A DNA stretch of 64,000 bases, taken from the NCBI GenBank assembly GCA_017550385.1, contig JAFZPJ010000014.1, forward strand, positions 1 through 64,000, in the 5' to 3' direction. The position numbers and the translations under genes were made by a program. Under the pieces are notes generated by a model. The model had not been told where the DNA came from and searched no databases. It saw only the letters and a program-made list of their open reading frames with translations. How positions within the stretch are numbered: position 1 is the first letter of the stretch; each line of letters begins with the position of its first letter. The stretch is from Clostridiales bacterium. Its GTDB lineage: Bacteria; Bacillota; Clostridia; Saccharofermentanales; Saccharofermentanaceae. Positions 61,516 through 64,000 of the stretch are shown here, in pieces.

Positions 61516-61977
61516 CTACAGCACCAGCGCCATACAGATCGCACCCTCGAGCTTGTCATAAGGCGGATAGTTTTCTATCAGCACGTAGCCGCGTTTCTCG
61601 TACAGACTGACAGCATCTGTCATGATGGGTCTGGTCTGCAATACTGCACGCTTAAAACCCATCTCCCTTGCCCTGTGCTCTATCATGTCCATCATCTCTG
61701 TTGCGATGTGTTTGCCGCGGCATTCCGGTTCGACCCAGACGCGCTTTATCTCGACGTCAGTCTCGCTGTACTGCTTGAGACCCGCGCATCCGACATCCGT
61801 GCCGTCGCAGTTTGCTATCACGACATCAGATATGCTCTCGGACAAGTTATAAGGGATAAACCCCGTGCGGTTCTGCTTACCGCCGACGATCCTGCTGTAG
61901 TATTCTTCGGTCTTGAGATAGAACTCCCTGAAGGATTCGTCGTTACCGTCGGTCCACCTGTATTCAGTCATCAGCAT
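61516..61977 (-). CDS. GNAT family N-acetyltransferase
   Basis: A 153-residue GNAT protein with acetyl-CoA loop WVEPECRGKHIATEMM and DAVSLYEKRGYV. Start ATG 61977 overlaps the end of the upstream gene by 7 bases; a second ATG lies at 61971. Coupled with the PEP/pyruvate-binding protein. Substrate unknown. Confidence 0.87.
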   Translation of the reverse strand: MLMTEYRWTDGNDESFREFYLKTEEYYSRIVGGKQNRTGFIPYNLSESISDVVIANCDGTDVGCAGLKQYSETDVEIKRVWVEPECRGKHIATEMMDMIEHRAREMGFKRAVLQTRPIMTDAVSLYEKRGYVLIENYPPYDKLEGAICMALVL

Positions 61978-64000
61978 GTGATCACCAGATGCTCGTTCGC
62001 GATGTCGTTATAGACCTTGCAGCCGCGACCAGACACATCGTAGACGTGGACTATGTCCGACAGGTCAAGTTCACCTGCGAACTCACCCACGACATCGGGT
62101 GACGTGGCAAGTCTGTCCGGGTGGAAGTGGATCGTTTTCGCGTTGTTGAAGGCCGCTGTGTATAAGATCTCCGCCTCGACCAGGTCCTGGAAGATGTGGC
62201 TTCCGTAGGATAGCTCGGGGTTGTACCCTGCCCTGCTCTCTTCCATCTCGCATATGATCTCGAAAGCGCTTATGTCCGCAAACGACGTCGGCACTCCAAG
62301 CTCGGGCGACGTCGTACCGACACGGCCTGGAACTATCAGCATCAGGTGCTTGCCCTGGTCCCTGTAGTGCCAGTTCAGCTTGCCGATGAGCCTTGCCACG
62401 GCAGGCTTGTCCTTGTACGGCATGTTGTAGTAATTGATCGGATCGACATATACGACGGCATCAAGTTCGTTCGTCTTGGACATGCCCATCGAAGCGCCCT
62501 TGCTCTCGAGCAGGATCTTGTTCTCGGGGATGCCTTCGGGGATGACCGTACCGCCCGAGGTCTTTTGTACCTGCAGCGGTCTGCACTGCAGAAGGTCTAT
62601 CGAGTGATCGCCGTTGTCTGAGATATTGATAGTAAACTCGGTGTCGACCGGATAGTCGTACTCGTCCTGGATGCAGCGGAGCATCCTCTTCATCTGATCC
62701 ATGAGCTGCTTGTTCGCGACGAGGCCCTTGCAGGAGATGAACTTGATCTGACGGGGCCTGCCCATCTCGCGGAGCCTGGACTCGGCCTCGTAGTCGTGCT
62801 CGAGGAGAACGTTCTCTAAGTATCTTGGAATATCGTTCTCCAGTTTGTCGTATGTGAGCTTCTCGAGCGTGTGCGAAGTCATGTTGATGACCTCGGCTTT
62901 GCCCTGCGAGAACTTGTGCTTGTCGGCTGATGAGGAGTAGGAAGACTTCTCCGGCATGTCGAGGTTGACGATGCGCGGATACGAGCCTTCCGTCCTGTCG
63001 ACGGCGGATGTGCCGAGACCCATTACGAGCCTTAGCATGCCCGCGGTCGGGTCGGATTCTTTCATTACGCGGTACGGGCTGTAAGAGTAGCCGACGCCCG
63101 CTGCGCACGGCATGTAGTACGAACCGTAGTAGGAGCCCGATACGCGCTGTATGAGGAGCGCCATCTGCTCGTCTCTCTTATCGAGGCCGCGGCGCTTTCT
63201 GTAGTCCAAAGCAGACATGCTCATCGAGCTGGCATAGACGGTCTTGATGGCGTTCTCGAACTCAAGAAGGCGCTCTTCAGGTGTGCCGCGGTTGACGCAG
63301 AACACGGACTCGTACTTGCCTGCGAAAGCGTTACCAAAACCGTCTTCCAGGATACTGCTCGACCTTACGATATACGGGTCCTGGCCGTAGTATTTGATGA
63401 TGCGCTCGAACCTCTCGCGCATGGGCGCGGAGAACACGCCTTCCATGATCTTGGATGCGAACTCTTCCGCGAGCGTGAAGTAGCCTTCGTCGGTCCTCTG
63501 CTTGATGCGAAGGTCCCAGAGGTCGTTGTCTACGATGTATGTGTAGTACAGGTCAGATCCGACATAGAAGGAGTCGTGCGGCTCCAGGTAATCGGCGATG
63601 TCAGGTTCTTTGTTCCTGATGATCGCCCTGGCAAGAAGCATGCCGCACGCCTTGCCTCCTATCATGCCGGTACCGATCATGTGATCCCTTACCGCGAAAT
63701 AATCTTCCGGCTCGAAGTTACGCTTTACCATCTCACGCATCTTCTCATCTCTGGTCATCATGATGTTGCACATCCTGCTGCACTCTTCGGTGATGTCGGC
63801 CTCATTCTCGTGGAGGATCTTCGTCTTGTTGAAGAACCTGTCCCACGAATCCGAGAATTGTTCATCAGAAGAACGCTGAACCTGACCCAGAGTCTGGTAG
63901 AACCTGCTCGATTTGACGCCATCCAGGATCGGCTGGAACCTTCCGGTCTCAGGCTCGTATGTATGCGGCAGGAACATCGTCTCGGAGTTCCTGTTCCACA
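61971..64000 (-). CDS. PEP/pyruvate-binding domain protein (5' end beyond the window)
   Basis: At least 676 residues; the frame stays open to the right edge, so the N-terminus is missing. The visible part has the ATP-grasp-like PEP/pyruvate-binding fold of PPDK and PEP synthase: GTGMIGGKACGMLLARA, the strand YIVRSSSILEDGFGNAFAGK, and RPLQVQ at the end of the grasp domain. The last 200 residues differ from PPDK (no phospho-His swivelling domain of the usual type is evident). Reaction unknown; phosphorylation or dephosphorylation of a small molecule is likely from the family. Confidence 0.8.
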   Translation of the reverse strand, partial: WNRNSETMFLPHTYEPETGRFQPILDGVKSSRFYQTLGQVQRSSDEQFSDSWDRFFNKTKILHENEADITEECSRMCNIMMTRDEKMREMVKRNFEPEDYFAVRDHMIGTGMIGGKACGMLLARAIIRNKEPDIADYLEPHDSFYVGSDLYYTYIVDNDLWDLRIKQRTDEGYFTLAEEFASKIMEGVFSAPMRERFERIIKYYGQDPYIVRSSSILEDGFGNAFAGKYESVFCVNRGTPEERLLEFENAIKTVYASSMSMSALDYRKRRGLDKRDEQMALLIQRVSGSYYGSYYMPCAAGVGYSYSPYRVMKESDPTAGMLRLVMGLGTSAVDRTEGSYPRIVNLDMPEKSSYSSSADKHKFSQGKAEVINMTSHTLEKLTYDKLENDIPRYLENVLLEHDYEAESRLREMGRPRQIKFISCKGLVANKQLMDQMKRMLRCIQDEYDYPVDTEFTINISDNGDHSIDLLQCRPLQVQKTSGGTVIPEGIPENKILLESKGASMGMSKTNELDAVVYVDPINYYNMPYKDKPAVARLIGKLNWHYRDQGKHLMLIVPGRVGTTSPELGVPTSFADISAFEIICEMEESRAGYNPELSYGSHIFQDLVEAEILYTAAFNNAKTIHFHPDRLATSPDVVGEFAGELDLSDIVHVYDVSGRGCKVYNDIANEHLVITC

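Overview
The window reads as chromosome of a Gram-positive anaerobe of the class Clostridia (Bacillota). The evidence is strong Shine-Dalgarno sequences before nearly every gene, a CIRCE/HrcA-controlled chaperone operon, lipoprotein signal peptides, clostridial ChW repeats, a BceRS-BceAB-type module, a CD1871A-type CXXC small protein, and base composition near 50% G+C. A gut or rumen relative of Saccharofermentans would fit (glycoside hydrolase family 43, butanol-type dehydrogenase, BspA-like surface protein), but the species placement is inference. I see no tRNA, rRNA, CRISPR array, insertion sequence or prophage.

Layout. 1-7.3 kb: two acetyltransferase genes (one fused to a methyltransferase-like domain), a c-di-GMP phosphodiesterase (HD-GYP) next to a diguanylate cyclase, a GH43 enzyme and a small membrane protein. 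7.3-9.8 kb: a 64-bp tandem repeat and small lipoprotein and membrane genes. 9.8-15.5 kb: hisS-aspS-lepB-lepA, reading leftwards from one good promoter. 15.5-22 kb: an envelope-stress-like region with a secreted ChW-repeat protein, a membrane protein, a probable type I toxin-antitoxin locus, an ECF sigma factor fused to a membrane-anchored extracellular domain, a second 64-bp repeat array and a lipoprotein. 22-30 kb: a degenerate ribokinase-like protein, then hrcA-grpE-clpP-dnaK-dnaJ-prmA behind a perfect CIRCE. 30-34 kb: an EAL phosphodiesterase, a TlpA/CXXC/NapH-like redox operon and a low-molecular-weight tyrosine phosphatase.

34.4-44.9 kb is the most unusual part. Three paralogous single-pass FecR-domain proteins carry Thr/Pro linkers, a variable number of Listeria-Bacteroides repeats (3, 7 and 0) and divergent C-terminal tips. 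They are followed by a CHASE2-class III nucleotidyl cyclase and a metallo-beta-lactamase-GAF-GGDEF protein. I read this as a candidate surface-to-second-messenger signalling locus feeding both cAMP and c-di-GMP.

45-50 kb is a peptide-antibiotic sensing and detoxification module (permease, ATPase, 53-residue zinc ribbon, histidine kinase, response regulator, acetyltransferase). 50-55.8 kb holds another diguanylate cyclase, two membrane proteins of unknown function and a BspA-like LRR surface protein. 55.9-59.2 kb holds a second two-component system and a DUF975 membrane protein whose promoter carries 11-bp-phased direct repeats, likely the response regulator target, plus the third 64-bp repeat array. 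59.2-64 kb: an NAD-dependent epimerase, an iron alcohol dehydrogenase, an acetyltransferase and a PEP/pyruvate-binding-domain protein cut by the right edge.

Five proteins make, bind or break c-di-GMP and one makes a cyclic nucleotide, so second-messenger signalling linked to the cell surface is the theme of the window.
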